A DNA stretch of 64,000 bases. Source: JAUVUV01 sp964548275. Its GTDB lineage: Bacteria > Gemmatimonadota > Glassbacteria > GWA2-58-10. The stretch is from contig CAZJQI010000005.1 in assembly GCA_964548275.1 (NCBI GenBank), positions 1-64,000 on the forward strand, given 5' to 3'. This document shows positions 52,946 through 62,227 of this stretch, one piece after another; within the stretch, counting starts at the first letter, position 1, and every line of letters starts with the position of its first letter. A model generated the notes under the pieces. The model had not been told where the DNA came from, searched no databases, and saw only the letters and a program-made list of their open reading frames with translations. A program made the translations under genes and the position numbers.

Positions 52946-54745
52946 CTAACTTTTCACTATCCGTCTGACATTCAGTTCCAGCAGCTCGCGTTCACTGACC
53001 ACCGATGGCGCCTCCTCCATCAGGGCACTGGCCCTGGCAGTTTTCGGAAAGGCGATAACATCCCTGATCGATTCGGTACCGGTCAGCAGCATGGCGATTC
53101 GGTCCATGCCCAGAGCGATTCCCCCATGCGGCGGCGCTCCGTACTGAAAGGCCTTGAGCAGGAACCCGAACTTGTACTCGGCCTCCTCGTCCGATATTCC
53201 GAGCGCTTTGAATATCTGGCGCTGGATATCTCTGCGATGGATACGGATGCTTCCGCCACCGATTTCCACGCCGTTTAGCACCACATCGTAAGCCCTGCTG
53301 TGCACTGAGCCGGGATCCGATTCGAGCTTATCCAGGTCCTCGGGCCGCGGGCTTGTAAAGGGGTGATGAGCCGGGCTCAGAGCCCCGGTTGCCGGGTCAC
53401 GCTCAAACAGCGGGAAATCGGTCACCCAGAGAAATTCCCACTCGTGCTTACCGATCAGCCCCTCCTTTCCGGCGAGGAACTGTCGAACACGGGTGAGGGT
53501 TTTCGAAGTAACCGCATCCTGACCGCCGACAAACACGATCAGATCGCCCACCGAGGCTTCACCCTGTTCGGCCGCCTTATCGAAAAACTCCTGGCCGACA
53601 ATATTCTTGATTGAGCTGTCGTGCGCCCCCTTTTCACCGACTCGCTGCCAGACAAGCCCCTTGGCTCCCATTTCCAGGGCCAAAGCGTTCAGGTCATCGA
53701 GCTCCTTGCGGCTGTAAGCGGCAGCTCCGGGAACAACTATTCCCCTGATCCGGCCGCCTGTGGCGAGCAGGGACTCGAACACCCTGAAACCGCAGCCCTT
53801 GAAACTTTCTGAAAAGTCCCTGATCTGGAGACCGAAACGGATATCCGGCCGGTCTATGCCGTAGCGTTCCATGACATCATCATAGCTCATACGCGTGAAA
53901 GGAGTCTTGACCTCTGCGCCGAGGGTCTCGACGAACATGGCTTTCAACAGGTCCTCAATCACCTGCATAATGTCATCCTCGGAGATGAACGACATTTCCA
54001 CATCGATCTGGGTGAACTCGGGCTGGCGATCAGCGCGCAGGTCCTCGTCCCGGAAGCAGCGGGCGATCTGGTAATAACGGTCGAAGCCGCTTACCATCAG
54101 AAGCTGCTTGTAGAGCTGCGGGCTCTGTGGCAGGGCATAGAACTGCCCCGGGTGGAGGCGCGCCGGAACGAGAAAATCCCGCGCCCCTTCCGGAGTGGGC
54201 TTGCAAAGAATCGGCGTCTCGATATCGATGAACCCGTTTTGGTCAAAATATTTTCTGGCTGAGGCGATCGCCTTGTGCCGCACTACGAGGAAGTTCTGAA
54301 GTTCCTTGCGGCGAAGGTCCAGGTAACGGTAAGTCAGGCGAAGGTCCTCGCTCACGTTTGCTTTCTCATCAAGCATGAAAGGCGGGTTTTCGCTTTCGGA
54401 GAGAACTTCCAGGTAATAGGCGCTCACCTCTATCTCCCCGGTGGGCAGGGATTCGTTCACCGTGCCCTCGGGGCGGGGCCGCACCTTGCCTTTGACCTGG
54501 ATCACGTATTCGGAGCGCAGGCGATGGGCCATTACATCGATATCCTGCTCGGAGGATTTCCTGTCGAACACGATCTGGGTTACCCCGTAGCGGTCGCGCA
54601 AATCGATAAAAACTATTCCGCCATGGTCGCGCCAGCGATACACCCAGCCGACCAGGGAAACATCCTTGTCACTGTCTTTTTTTCTCAGTTCTCCGCATGT
54701 ACTGGTTCTGTAAGCTGTCTGTAACAATTTGCTGTCCATGGACAA
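52946..54745 (-). CDS. aspS: Aspartyl-tRNA synthetase
   Basis: Class II synthetase of the bacterial type, 599 residues. It has an N-terminal OB anticodon-binding domain (VGWVYRWRDHGGIVFIDLRDRYG), motif 2 FRDEDLRADRQPEFTQID near residue 220, the GAD insertion (about 300-410), HHPFTSP near 452 and motif 3 GIALGMDRIAMLL near 545. The large insertion marks the bacterial rather than archaeal form. Whether it is discriminating or non-discriminating cannot be decided here. It follows hisS directly, with no gap. Confidence 0.97.
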   Translation of the reverse strand: MSMDSKLLQTAYRTSTCGELRKKDSDKDVSLVGWVYRWRDHGGIVFIDLRDRYGVTQIVFDRKSSEQDIDVMAHRLRSEYVIQVKGKVRPRPEGTVNESLPTGEIEVSAYYLEVLSESENPPFMLDEKANVSEDLRLTYRYLDLRRKELQNFLVVRHKAIASARKYFDQNGFIDIETPILCKPTPEGARDFLVPARLHPGQFYALPQSPQLYKQLLMVSGFDRYYQIARCFRDEDLRADRQPEFTQIDVEMSFISEDDIMQVIEDLLKAMFVETLGAEVKTPFTRMSYDDVMERYGIDRPDIRFGLQIRDFSESFKGCGFRVFESLLATGGRIRGIVVPGAAAYSRKELDDLNALALEMGAKGLVWQRVGEKGAHDSSIKNIVGQEFFDKAAEQGEASVGDLIVFVGGQDAVTSKTLTRVRQFLAGKEGLIGKHEWEFLWVTDFPLFERDPATGALSPAHHPFTSPRPEDLDKLESDPGSVHSRAYDVVLNGVEIGGGSIRIHRRDIQRQIFKALGISDEEAEYKFGFLLKAFQYGAPPHGGIALGMDRIAMLLTGTESIRDVIAFPKTARASALMEEAPSVVSERELLELNVRRIVKS

Positions 54746-56113
54746 TCAGTTTCCTCCTGAATTTATAAAAAAGGACAAGGCCTCTCTCAGTTCTCCCCCG
54801 AGCGCTTTATCGACAATCCTTTCCGGGGTTTTATCCGTATCGTAACATTTAATTTTCGTGTTTATAAATTCCACTAATTTCGCAATATCGAGATCTACCT
54901 GATCGCCGGTCGTCAGGTCTTTCACCTGCACTTTCTTGCCGGCGAGCTCCTGGTCTCCCAGAATCAGCACGTGACTCACACCCAGTTTATTGGCCTGGCG
55001 CAACTGCGCCTTGAGGCTCCTGGGTTCGAGATCCATTTCCACCGGTACGATATTCCTGAGAGCGAAGGCCAGTTTGAAAGCTGCCTCCAGAACCCCCTCC
55101 CCCAGCCAAGCCAGGTATAATGCGCCTTTTCTTTTATCAACCGTGTCGTCCTTGCCGGCCACGTCCTGGGACGCTGCCAGCAGAACCCGCTCAGTGCCCA
55201 GCGAAAAACCGATTGCCGGAATTTCAGGCCCTCCGCACTCTTCCACCAGGCGGTCGTACCGCCCACCGCCGCCGAGCGCCACCGGGGATCCCAGTTCGCT
55301 ATGGTGGAACTCGAAAGTTGTCCTGGTATAGTAATCAAGCCCTCTTACCAGGTTCTTGTCCTTTTCAAATGACAAGCCCAGCACGCCCAGCCAGTGCTGA
55401 ACCTTCTCGTAGTGCTCGCTGTCCGGGTCACTCAGATATTGTTCCATTGCCGGAATGTCCCTGCTCAACTGGTTGCAGGCCGGGACCTTGCAATCGAGGA
55501 TGCGCATGGGGTTGACCTCGAGCCTTACCCGGCAATCCGGGCAGAGCTGGTCGCGTTTGCCGGAGAAATAATCCTTGAGAGCCAAGGTGTATGATTTGCG
55601 GCTTTCGGCATCTCCCAGGCTGTTGATTTTCAGTATCAGGCGTTTTATCCCTGCAGCGCGAAGTAACATCTCCATCAGCGCGATAACCTCTGCATCGACC
55701 AGCGGGCTGAGGCTTCCCAAAGCCTCTGCACCTACATGGTGGAACTGACGGTAACGGCCTTTCTGCGGCCGGTCATAGCGGAACATCGGGCCGATATAGT
55801 ACAATTTCTGCAAAGCTCGCTCTTTCCAGAGAGAATTCTCCACGTAGGAGCGGATCACCGGCGCGGTTCCCTCCGGGCGAAGAGCGAACTGCCTGTCCTT
55901 GCGATCGGCGAAAGTGTACATCTCTTTCTGGACTATATCGGTATCCTGCCCCACCGTGCGCAGGAAAAGCTCTCTCTGCTCGAAAACCGGAGTGCGGATC
56001 TCACGGTAGCCGTGGCGCTCCAGTATCGTACGGGAGATAGACTCAAAAGACTGCCAGGCTTCCACCTTACCGGGAAGGATGTCCTGAGTTCCGCGCGGTG
56101 CGTTATATTTCAT
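54746..56113 (-). CDS. hisS: Histidyl-tRNA synthetase
   Basis: Class II synthetase. The start APRGTQDILPG is followed by motif 1 (YREIRTPVFEQ) and motif 2 RYDRPQKGRYRQFHHVGAE (near 112). The histidine-specific sequence VRGLDYYTRTTFEF is near 262 and motif 3 ALGGGGRYD near 285. The C-terminal anticodon domain follows. Length of 455 is about 30 longer than the common size because of a C-terminal tail. Adjacent to aspS, a frequent pairing. Confidence 0.97.
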   Translation of the reverse strand: MKYNAPRGTQDILPGKVEAWQSFESISRTILERHGYREIRTPVFEQRELFLRTVGQDTDIVQKEMYTFADRKDRQFALRPEGTAPVIRSYVENSLWKERALQKLYYIGPMFRYDRPQKGRYRQFHHVGAEALGSLSPLVDAEVIALMEMLLRAAGIKRLILKINSLGDAESRKSYTLALKDYFSGKRDQLCPDCRVRLEVNPMRILDCKVPACNQLSRDIPAMEQYLSDPDSEHYEKVQHWLGVLGLSFEKDKNLVRGLDYYTRTTFEFHHSELGSPVALGGGGRYDRLVEECGGPEIPAIGFSLGTERVLLAASQDVAGKDDTVDKRKGALYLAWLGEGVLEAAFKLAFALRNIVPVEMDLEPRSLKAQLRQANKLGVSHVLILGDQELAGKKVQVKDLTTGDQVDLDIAKLVEFINTKIKCYDTDKTPERIVDKALGGELREALSFFINSGGN

Positions 56114-56207
56114 CGGTTCCTCAAATCCTCAGTCAGCCAAATCAAATTGGCTCAGCCCTTTCAAGACTGCAAATACGGATAAAAATTTTTTCTTCAGGTT
56201 TCTCTGT

Positions 56208-56627
56208 TCAATGTTCTCTTTTCGACGCCAGAATAAGGTTTTCGCCTTTTTCTGCAAGCCAGGCCCAGGTGCAGATAACCGCACCGATACAGTCAGCGGT
56301 GAAATCGCTCCACTCCACATAGCGCCCGGATACGAACAGCTGGTGAAGCTCATCGAAGCCACCATAAAGGACAGCCGCTGCGATGCAGGCCCAGTAGCGG
56401 CTGCGGCTGCCGGAATCGGAGAGGTAAACTGCCCTGGCAAGCAGGATCCCCAGCACGCCGAATTCCAAGAAATGTATCAACTTATCCTGGTAAGGGAAAA
56501 TCCGGCCGGCCGAACCAGGAATCGGAACGCTGCTCAAGGTAAAAATCAGACCCAGCCAGATAACCACCGGCAGCCAGAGCCCTAAACTTGCACGGGTTTT
56601 TCTCCCCCAATTTTTCAGTTCGATCAT
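56208..56627 (-). CDS. VanZ-like membrane protein
   Basis: 139 residues with three to four membrane helices. The VanZ-family signature is visible: DKLIHFLEFGVLG near residue 48, FDELHQLFVSGRYVEWSDFTAD near 90. VanZ confers low teicoplanin resistance in enterococci, but most relatives have no known function. It lies 18 bases after rfbD and 94 before hisS, on the same strand. Confidence 0.85.
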   Translation of the reverse strand: MIELKNWGRKTRASLGLWLPVVIWLGLIFTLSSVPIPGSAGRIFPYQDKLIHFLEFGVLGILLARAVYLSDSGSRSRYWACIAAAVLYGGFDELHQLFVSGRYVEWSDFTADCIGAVICTWAWLAEKGENLILASKREH

Positions 56628-56645
56628 TCCTTGTATAAAAAAATC

Positions 56646-57500
56646 CTATATCCGGCTCGAAAGTAGAGCGGCAAACTCGCTCAACGCTTCCCGCCAGTGT
56701 CGCAATGGTTCGATATTCTCCAATCCGAGCCTTTCTGAGGCCAGTGCGCTATATGCCGGCCGCCTGGCTGGTGTCTGGAAACTCTCCTTGCCTACCGGCT
56801 CGGGTTGGCAGTTTTTTATTCCCAGAAGGGAGAATAACTCTGTTGCAAGTTCATACCGCGAGCAGGTTCCGCTGCCTGCCAGGTGGTACAGCGGAGCGAA
56901 AGCGCCAGCTTCTAATAATTGCTTCAATGCCGCTGACAGATCGACTGTCCAGCTAGGGCTTCCCACCTCATCGGTGACCACTTCCAGGCGGTCCCGCTCC
57001 TTGGCGGCAGCCAGAATTTTTGTGATAAAATTCTCCCCCCCTGCCCCGTAGAGCCAGGCTGTACGGACTACTGTGAGCGAGGGCAGAGCCCGGCGCGCCA
57101 AAATTTCCCCCTCGAGCTTGCTCCTGCCGTAAGCATTCACCGGGTTGGGCCTGTCGGACTCCAGGTACGGAGTTCGCTTTTCGCCGTCGAATACATAATC
57201 CGTACTGATCAGAATCATTCGCGCGCCCACCTCCCGGCAGGCAACTGCCACATTTTCCGCGCCGCTGCCATTGACCGCCATCGCTGTGGCGGGATCGCTC
57301 TCGGCAGTGTCCACATTCGTATAAGCCGCGGCATGGATCACCACCTCAGGCTTTTCGGCCTGAATGAATCCGGCTACCGCAATCCTGTCAGTAATGTCGA
57401 AATTCTCCAGATCGACTCCTCTGACCCGGTGTGTCCGGGAAAGCAAAGGCACCAGGTCGTGGCCGAGCATCCCGGCTGCCCCGGTAACGAGAATCCTCAT
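56646..57500 (-). CDS. rfbD: dTDP-4-dehydrorhamnose reductase
   Basis: Last step of dTDP-L-rhamnose synthesis. NAD(P) motif GAAGMLGHDL near residue 6, VIHAAAYTNVDTAESD near 62, the YGRSKLEGE catalytic Tyr/Lys near 130 and TAWLYG near 150. The ATG at 57500 overlaps the rfbB stop in an ATGA arrangement. The longer reading would start inside rfbB and is rejected. Length is 284, normal for RmlD. Confidence 0.94.
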   Translation of the reverse strand: MRILVTGAAGMLGHDLVPLLSRTHRVRGVDLENFDITDRIAVAGFIQAEKPEVVIHAAAYTNVDTAESDPATAMAVNGSGAENVAVACREVGARMILISTDYVFDGEKRTPYLESDRPNPVNAYGRSKLEGEILARRALPSLTVVRTAWLYGAGGENFITKILAAAKERDRLEVVTDEVGSPSWTVDLSAALKQLLEAGAFAPLYHLAGSGTCSRYELATELFSLLGIKNCQPEPVGKESFQTPARRPAYSALASERLGLENIEPLRHWREALSEFAALLSSRI

Positions 57501-58510
57501 AGGTTCTTTCCATACATTTTTTCGTAATACTGCCTGTATTCCCCGGACTTGATTCGCTGCCACCACCCGGTATGTTCCTTGTACCACTGGAGGGTCTTCT
57601 CGATCCCGTCAGTGAAATCAACTTCCGGTTGCCAGCCCAGTTGACTTCTGATCTTCGAGTTGTCGATAGCGTATCTCCTGTCGTGGCCGGGCCTGTCCGG
57701 GACAAACCTGATCAGCGACTCATCCGCACCCATTGCCGCGATAATCGCTTTCACCACCTCGATGTTCGGTTTCTCCTCCACTCCACCGATATTATATATT
57801 TCACCGGCGCGGCCTTTTTCGAGCACGAGATCGAGCGCGCGGCAGTGGTCGGTAACAAAAATCCAGTCCCGCACGTGAAGGCCGTCCCCGTACACGGGCA
57901 GAGGACGTCCCTCCAGGGCATTGGTCATCATCAGCGGAATCAGCTTCTCCGGAAACTGAAACGGGCCGTAATTGTTCGAGCAGCGGGTTATCCGCGTATC
58001 CATACCGTAAGTCTTGTGATAAGCTCGCACCAGATGGTCAGCCCCGGCCTTGCTTGCCGCATACGGGCTGTTCGGCCTGATCAGGCTTTCCTCGGTGAAA
58101 TATCCCATTTCCCCGAGTGCGCCGTAAACCTCGTCCGTGCCGATCTGAATAAATACAGGAACTTCCGCCTTACGGCTGGCCTCGAGCATGGACAGCGTAC
58201 CCAGGACATTGGTTTGGATAAAAACGTGCGGCCCCTGAATGCTGCGGTCAACATGGCTTTCCGCTGCGAAATTTACCACCGCATCGGGACTTTCGGCCAG
58301 CAAAAGTTCCTCGACCTGCTCGCGTTCACATATATCGAGTTTCACGAACCGGTGGCGCGAATCACCCTCCAGGCTCGCCAGGTTCTCCATGTTACCGGCA
58401 TAGGTGAGCTTGTCCACGTTTACTATCCGGCACCCCGGATAAGATTCGAGCATGTAAAGAACGAAATTAAAGCCGATAAATCCGGCTCCTCCAGTCACGA
58501 GGATTTTCAC
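57497..58510 (-). CDS. rfbB: dTDP-glucose 4,6-dehydratase
   Basis: Second step of the dTDP-rhamnose pathway. NAD motif GGAGFIGFNFV near residue 7, the catalytic triad region with GTDEVYG near 122 and YAASKAGADHLV near 150, and the family motif CSNNYGPFQFPEKLIP near 176. Length 337 is typical. The start is GTG. An intrinsic terminator-like hairpin lies just before it. Confidence 0.96.
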   Translation of the reverse strand: MKILVTGGAGFIGFNFVLYMLESYPGCRIVNVDKLTYAGNMENLASLEGDSRHRFVKLDICEREQVEELLLAESPDAVVNFAAESHVDRSIQGPHVFIQTNVLGTLSMLEASRKAEVPVFIQIGTDEVYGALGEMGYFTEESLIRPNSPYAASKAGADHLVRAYHKTYGMDTRITRCSNNYGPFQFPEKLIPLMMTNALEGRPLPVYGDGLHVRDWIFVTDHCRALDLVLEKGRAGEIYNIGGVEEKPNIEVVKAIIAAMGADESLIRFVPDRPGHDRRYAIDNSKIRSQLGWQPEVDFTDGIEKTLQWYKEHTGWWQRIKSGEYRQYYEKMYGKNL

Positions 58511-58540
58511 TGGATAGACCTTTTAAACCTTTAACAAAAA

Positions 58541-58566
58541 ACAAATACCTCCATGCGACATGGAGG
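58541..58566 (-). terminator. Intrinsic terminator or attenuator inside the rfb operon
   Basis: On the minus strand CCTCCATG-TCG-CATGGAGG (58548-58566) is followed by TATTTGTTTTTTG. It stands between rfbC and rfbB and could separate or weaken transcription of the downstream genes. Confidence 0.7.
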
Positions 58567-58613
58567 GTCGGGAAAATCGCGCCAAATGGTAAAATTCTGT
58601 CAGTCACGAGATT

Positions 58614-59069
58614 TCAAAAAAATTTGATATGCCAGTCGTAACCCACTTCCTCGCTGTCGTAAGGCAGGCGACGCTCGTCAGGATCATCGTAAACATAATG
58701 CTTATTGGGAATATTGACCACGATAGTCTCTTTAACCCCGAGCCCTTTCCAGCCGTGAAGGACCATCGGTGGGATCTGCACGAGCAGGGGATTATGTTCG
58801 CCAATAAAGAATTCCTCGATCCGGCGGTATGTTTCGCTCTCTTTTCTCCAGTCACAGAGCACGAGCTTGATCATCCCGTGTATGCAGGCCACGTTGTCGG
58901 TCTGATGCTTGTGGAAGTGCCAGGCCTTGATCACCCCCGGGTAATTAGTAGTCATGTACACCTGGCCGAAACGGTCAAACATTTCATCATCATCACGCAG
59001 GATCTCCATCAGCCGGCCTCGCTCATCTGGGATAACCCTGAGTTTTTTAGTTACGACTCCCTGGATCAT
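58614..59069 (-). CDS. rfbC: dTDP-4-dehydrorhamnose 3,5-epimerase-family cupin
   Basis: 151 residues, shorter than classic RmlC (about 180). It retains the cupin layout: PDERGRLMEI near residue 14, IKAWHFHKHQTDNVACIHGMIKLV near 48-70, and LVQIPPMVLHGWKGLG near 95. The His of the WHFHKHQ segment takes the place of the catalytic His in RmlC. The position between rfbA and rfbB supports epimerase function in dTDP-L-rhamnose synthesis. The shortness leaves open a related sugar epimerase or isomerase. Confidence 0.8.
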   Translation of the reverse strand: MIQGVVTKKLRVIPDERGRLMEILRDDDEMFDRFGQVYMTTNYPGVIKAWHFHKHQTDNVACIHGMIKLVLCDWRKESETYRRIEEFFIGEHNPLLVQIPPMVLHGWKGLGVKETIVVNIPNKHYVYDDPDERRLPYDSEEVGYDWHIKFF

Positions 59070-59134
59070 GATCTCCCCTCCAAAAGGTATTCAGCAATCA
59101 GACAGCCCGGGATGAGGCAGATCTTACCTGCATC

Positions 59135-59863
59135 TTATAGATTATTGGCCCCGGTCTTGTCCACCAGGTTGCTCGCCTTGAGCAGCGACTCGAAAGTTCC
59201 GGCATCGGTCCACCACCCATCCAGTATTCCGTATCTCAGCTCTCCACGCTTCATGTACATGTTATTCACATCAGTGATTTCCAGTTCACCTCGGCCGGAG
59301 GGCTCAAGCTGATCGATAAAATCAAAGACCCGGGAGTCGTAGAAATAAATTCCCACCACAGCCAGGTTTGATTTTGGCTTCCTGGGTTTTTCAACAATCC
59401 GTTTGACCCTGTCGCCCTCCAGCTCGGCCACCCCGAAACGCTCCGGGTCTGGAACCTCTTTCAGGAGTATCCTCGCTCCCCTGGGCTGTTGTTCGAACTC
59501 CTCTACCGCCCGGATGATATTTTTCTCGATTATATTGTCACCCAGAATCACAACCATCTTTTCGTCTTCGCAGAAATGCCGGGCCAATCCGAGCGCCTCG
59601 GCGATCCCTCCCTCTCCCTCCTGGTAGGTATAGTTGACATGCTGAAGGCCGAATTCCTTGCCGTTGCCGATCAGTCTGAGAAACTCACCAGCGTGGTTTC
59701 CCCCGGTCACGATCAGGATATCCCGGATGCCTGCTGTAATCAGGGTCTCGATAGGATAGTAAATCATCGGCTTGTCGTAAACCGGCAGCAGGTGCTTATT
59801 GACTACTTTTGTCAGCGGGTACAGCCGGGTACCCAATCCTCCGGCAAGAATGATACCTTTCAT
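59135..59863 (-). CDS. rfbA: Glucose-1-phosphate thymidylyltransferase
   Basis: First step of dTDP-sugar synthesis. The nucleotide-binding motif GIILAGGLGTRLYPLT is followed by KHLLPVYDKPMIYYPI and GGNHAGEFL. Length is 242 residues, the short RmlA subclass lacking the C-terminal allosteric extension of the 290-residue enzymes. It is the first gene of the rfbA-C-B-D group; a good promoter lies upstream. Confidence 0.93.
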   Translation of the reverse strand: MKGIILAGGLGTRLYPLTKVVNKHLLPVYDKPMIYYPIETLITAGIRDILIVTGGNHAGEFLRLIGNGKEFGLQHVNYTYQEGEGGIAEALGLARHFCEDEKMVVILGDNIIEKNIIRAVEEFEQQPRGARILLKEVPDPERFGVAELEGDRVKRIVEKPRKPKSNLAVVGIYFYDSRVFDFIDQLEPSGRGELEITDVNNMYMKRGELRYGILDGWWTDAGTFESLLKASNLVDKTGANNL

Positions 59864-59998
59864 TTTGTCTCCGCCTTAGTTAAGGCCGCCAATTTAGGAT
59901 TGAGTTCAATATGTTCTTCTCTCTTACTCGCACAATGCCTGTGAAATTTTTCCGCAGTCTTAAACATTTGCAGTTCAAGGCATTTCAAATGAATGTTT

Positions 59999-60027
59999 AA
60001 TATAGAAATCACCCTATTCTCTGTCAA
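59999..60027 (-). promoter_or_regulatory. Promoter of the rfb operon
   Basis: On the minus strand TTGACA (60022-60027), a 17-base spacer and TATATT (59999-60004). It is near consensus, with a leader of about 130 bases before rfbA. Confidence 0.75.
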
Positions 60028-60121
60028 TCCTTTTACCCGTGAACCAGACATGGCAACTCCTGATAAGGCTCACCGAAAATGGTTTCTCACAAAGCTATTC
60101 TAAAGAACCATAAAATCCGGG

Positions 60122-60151
60122 TTGACAGAATTCCCACCAAGATTCTATCTT
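60122..60151 (+). promoter_or_regulatory. Candidate promoter of the gene at 60186
   Basis: TTGACA (60122-60127), an 18-base spacer and TATCTT (60146-60151), about 35 bases before the start codon. Confidence 0.55.
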
Positions 60152-60185
60152 ACTCCAAGATCTTTTTGCCCAAGGGAGATTAGCG

Positions 60186-61166
60186 GTGAGCCGATCAGTT
60201 GAGAGAGAAATAAAGCATTGGCCAACGGTCATTCTATTTCTCTTATTGCCCGGCTTGGTCTTTTCCGGCCAGGAACCGGACACACTGCAACTCGAGTTGA
60301 CCAGAGCTTTATACCTGGAAAGCTCAGGCGCGTTCAACCTCAGCGGGATGGCACTATCCGAGGACGGCTGGCTCTATTTCTGCGACGACAACGGTCCTGC
60401 GCCGCCTGACTGGAAGCTCGACAACCCTGTCATTCTCCGCGTTCCTTTGGACTCGGTTGTCCATCTCAAGTCCAATGTGCCAGCGCTCCAGGTTATTGAA
60501 CCCTCTTCCGGCTCCGGTGCATTCGCCAGCCTTGCCGAGAAAGCCGGTAAGGCGTTCAAATATGATTTCGAGGGAATAGAGATAGCCGCTCCGGGCAGTC
60601 TTTGGCTGGTCGATGAGCGGGACAGGCTGCTGCTTGAATTCAACCTTGCCAGCAGAACCATGGCTTGTATTGCAACCTCGGAGGTTCTCCTACAGGACCG
60701 GGAGGAGCTTGCAAGAGGCAGGATCAACTACGGTTTCGAGGGAATAGCCAGAATCGGCAGCCGGCTTTTCCTGGCTCACGAAATGATGCCCAACCTGATA
60801 GTCAGCATGCGTCTGGACCGTGACTTCGAGCCGGCTGAAGAAACTCAGATCGAGGGAAGTTACGATATTAACGATCTGGACAGCGACAGGGGATTCCTCT
60901 ACGCCCTGGGAAGAACCGGCAGCCTGGTTTACAAGATCGATCCGGAAAGTGGAAAAACTTTAGCAGTAGCAAGTTTCCAGAATGTGGGTGATAGCAGTAA
61001 ATATCGCTATGTCAATCAAAGGGATTTCTACCGAAACAGCGAGGGCTTGGTGGTCAAAGGGGAGCATATTCTGGTCGTTCTCGACGGCAACTTCCAGTCG
61101 ACAATCGAGGATTCAACTCAGAGAGCACCGCTTCTTCTGGTTTTCAATCGTCCGGAAAATTTTTAA
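60186..61166 (+). CDS. Secreted esterase-like/SdiA-regulated-type propeller protein
   Basis: 326 residues from a GTG start with GGGAG upstream. A signal peptide (hydrophobic core WPTVILFLLLPGLVFS) is followed by a beta-propeller-like region with repeated blades: LSGMALSEDGWLYFCDD, YDFEGIEIAAPGSLWLVDE, YGFEGIARIGSRLFLAHE, and a Glu/Gly pattern as in the 'esterase-like activity of phytase' and SdiA-regulated families. The paired FEGIE/FEGIA motifs are typical. Metal-dependent activity is possible but unproven. It is a stand-alone gene. Confidence 0.65.
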   Translation: MSRSVEREIKHWPTVILFLLLPGLVFSGQEPDTLQLELTRALYLESSGAFNLSGMALSEDGWLYFCDDNGPAPPDWKLDNPVILRVPLDSVVHLKSNVPALQVIEPSSGSGAFASLAEKAGKAFKYDFEGIEIAAPGSLWLVDERDRLLLEFNLASRTMACIATSEVLLQDREELARGRINYGFEGIARIGSRLFLAHEMMPNLIVSMRLDRDFEPAEETQIEGSYDINDLDSDRGFLYALGRTGSLVYKIDPESGKTLAVASFQNVGDSSKYRYVNQRDFYRNSEGLVVKGEHILVVLDGNFQSTIEDSTQRAPLLLVFNRPENF

Positions 61167-61207
61167 TCCCGGCTTAAAGGAAAAGCCTCTGGAGCCGTCT
61201 CAACACG

Positions 61208-62104
61208 TTACTTGCCGAAAAACAGGCAGAAATTGAACTGGAAAAACTCTCCATCAGGATTGGGAGGGTTGATCAGGAAAAATTCAGCACACGATGTTTC
61301 TCGCGCCTTGCGCCGCCTGGTGAGATATACCTTATGGTTTAGCTTCCGGGGTTTGCCCACCAGCCTGAATGTGCCACCCTGCTTTTTATGTTTGCCAGCG
61401 AAAATCTCCACCGTTCTCCGGATCAGGTCTTTAAAAGCCCTGTCATACCTCTCTTTGCCACTTCTCTTTGCCGATTTACAGCTCCCATTGGCAATCGATT
61501 TCCCCATAATCTCGAACAGTTCATCCGGGATCAGCAATACCGCCTCCAGATCAACACCGCCCGCCATTCTCTGGCTGAAAGTGTACTCGTAGGAGAGAAC
61601 TGCAATTGTTGGATAAAATCCGCCGGTCAGCACCCTCCCCCCAGTCAGCCGCGGAAGAATTTTTGTCACAAGCTCGAAAAATGCCCCTGCAGTGTCATCC
61701 TTTAAACTCTCTTCCTCCTCGACCTGCTTTGCCAACCGCTGACTCTTTTTTTCGGACTCGAAAAGTTCCAGTTCCCTTTTCAAATCCTCTTCTGTCACAA
61801 CCCCCAGCATGACCAGTGCCTCACCCAAATACAAATACCTTTCCTTCTGGAGCGCAACCAGTCTGTCCAGTTCTTTCTCGCTCAAATAACCCATTTCCAC
61901 AGCAACCTGACCGAAATTCTTGTCCTGGCTAAGCTGCCATTCGCAAATCTGCAGTATCTCATCCTTCTTGAGCATCCCATTTTCAACCGCAAGCTCACCA
62001 AGCAATTTATTGCTGTTCTGCTGGCACTCCAGGCCCTCGGTCAACTGATCTACATTAATCAGTCCGCGCTCAAGTAAAAACTGACCGAACAAATAGGAAT
62101 GCAT
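61208..62104 (-). CDS. Protein with four MshEN-like repeats and CheX-like C-terminus
   Basis: 298 residues. Four repeats of about 30-40 residues occupy 1-125. They follow the pattern hydrophobic-x-G-x-x-(L/A)-V-x-x-G-h-(L/I)-x-x-x-x-(L/I), with cores FGQFLLERGLI, LGELAVENGML, FGQVAVEMGYL and LGEALVMLGVV. They resemble the N-terminal MshEN domains that bind cyclic di-GMP in secretion ATPases, but no ATPase domain follows. The rest (about 140-270) resembles a CheX-like domain (GGVDLEAVLLIPDELFEIMG, then a helix with KDLIRRTVEIFAGKHKKQG). Strong AGGAGG before the ATG. It is transcribed against its neighbours. Confidence 0.6.
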   Translation of the reverse strand: MHSYLFGQFLLERGLINVDQLTEGLECQQNSNKLLGELAVENGMLKKDEILQICEWQLSQDKNFGQVAVEMGYLSEKELDRLVALQKERYLYLGEALVMLGVVTEEDLKRELELFESEKKSQRLAKQVEEEESLKDDTAGAFFELVTKILPRLTGGRVLTGGFYPTIAVLSYEYTFSQRMAGGVDLEAVLLIPDELFEIMGKSIANGSCKSAKRSGKERYDRAFKDLIRRTVEIFAGKHKKQGGTFRLVGKPRKLNHKVYLTRRRKARETSCAEFFLINPPNPDGEFFQFNFCLFFGK

Positions 62105-62227
62105 TGAGCGCCTCCTTATGATGCAAAACTATCATTACCGTACAATTACTCTATTTAAACATTTTTCCTGATTTGTGTCAACTCATTTCCTTTCTTTCAC
62201 CGGGGTTTTCTGCCGAATTCTTGGTAC

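Larger units (their letters stand above)
59864..60185. other. Divergent promoter region
   Basis: This 322-base gap separates rfbA (-) from the secreted protein gene (+) and holds one promoter for each (listed). No gene is supported in it. Confidence 0.6.

Noticed and set aside
57501..57587. Longer N-terminus of RfbD
   Set aside because: It would overlap rfbB by about 90 bases. The ATGA overlap at 57497-57500 is the normal coupled start.
57572..58534. Long plus-strand open frame opposite rfbB
   Set aside because: It is an antisense shadow of rfbB with composition expected from the opposite strand.
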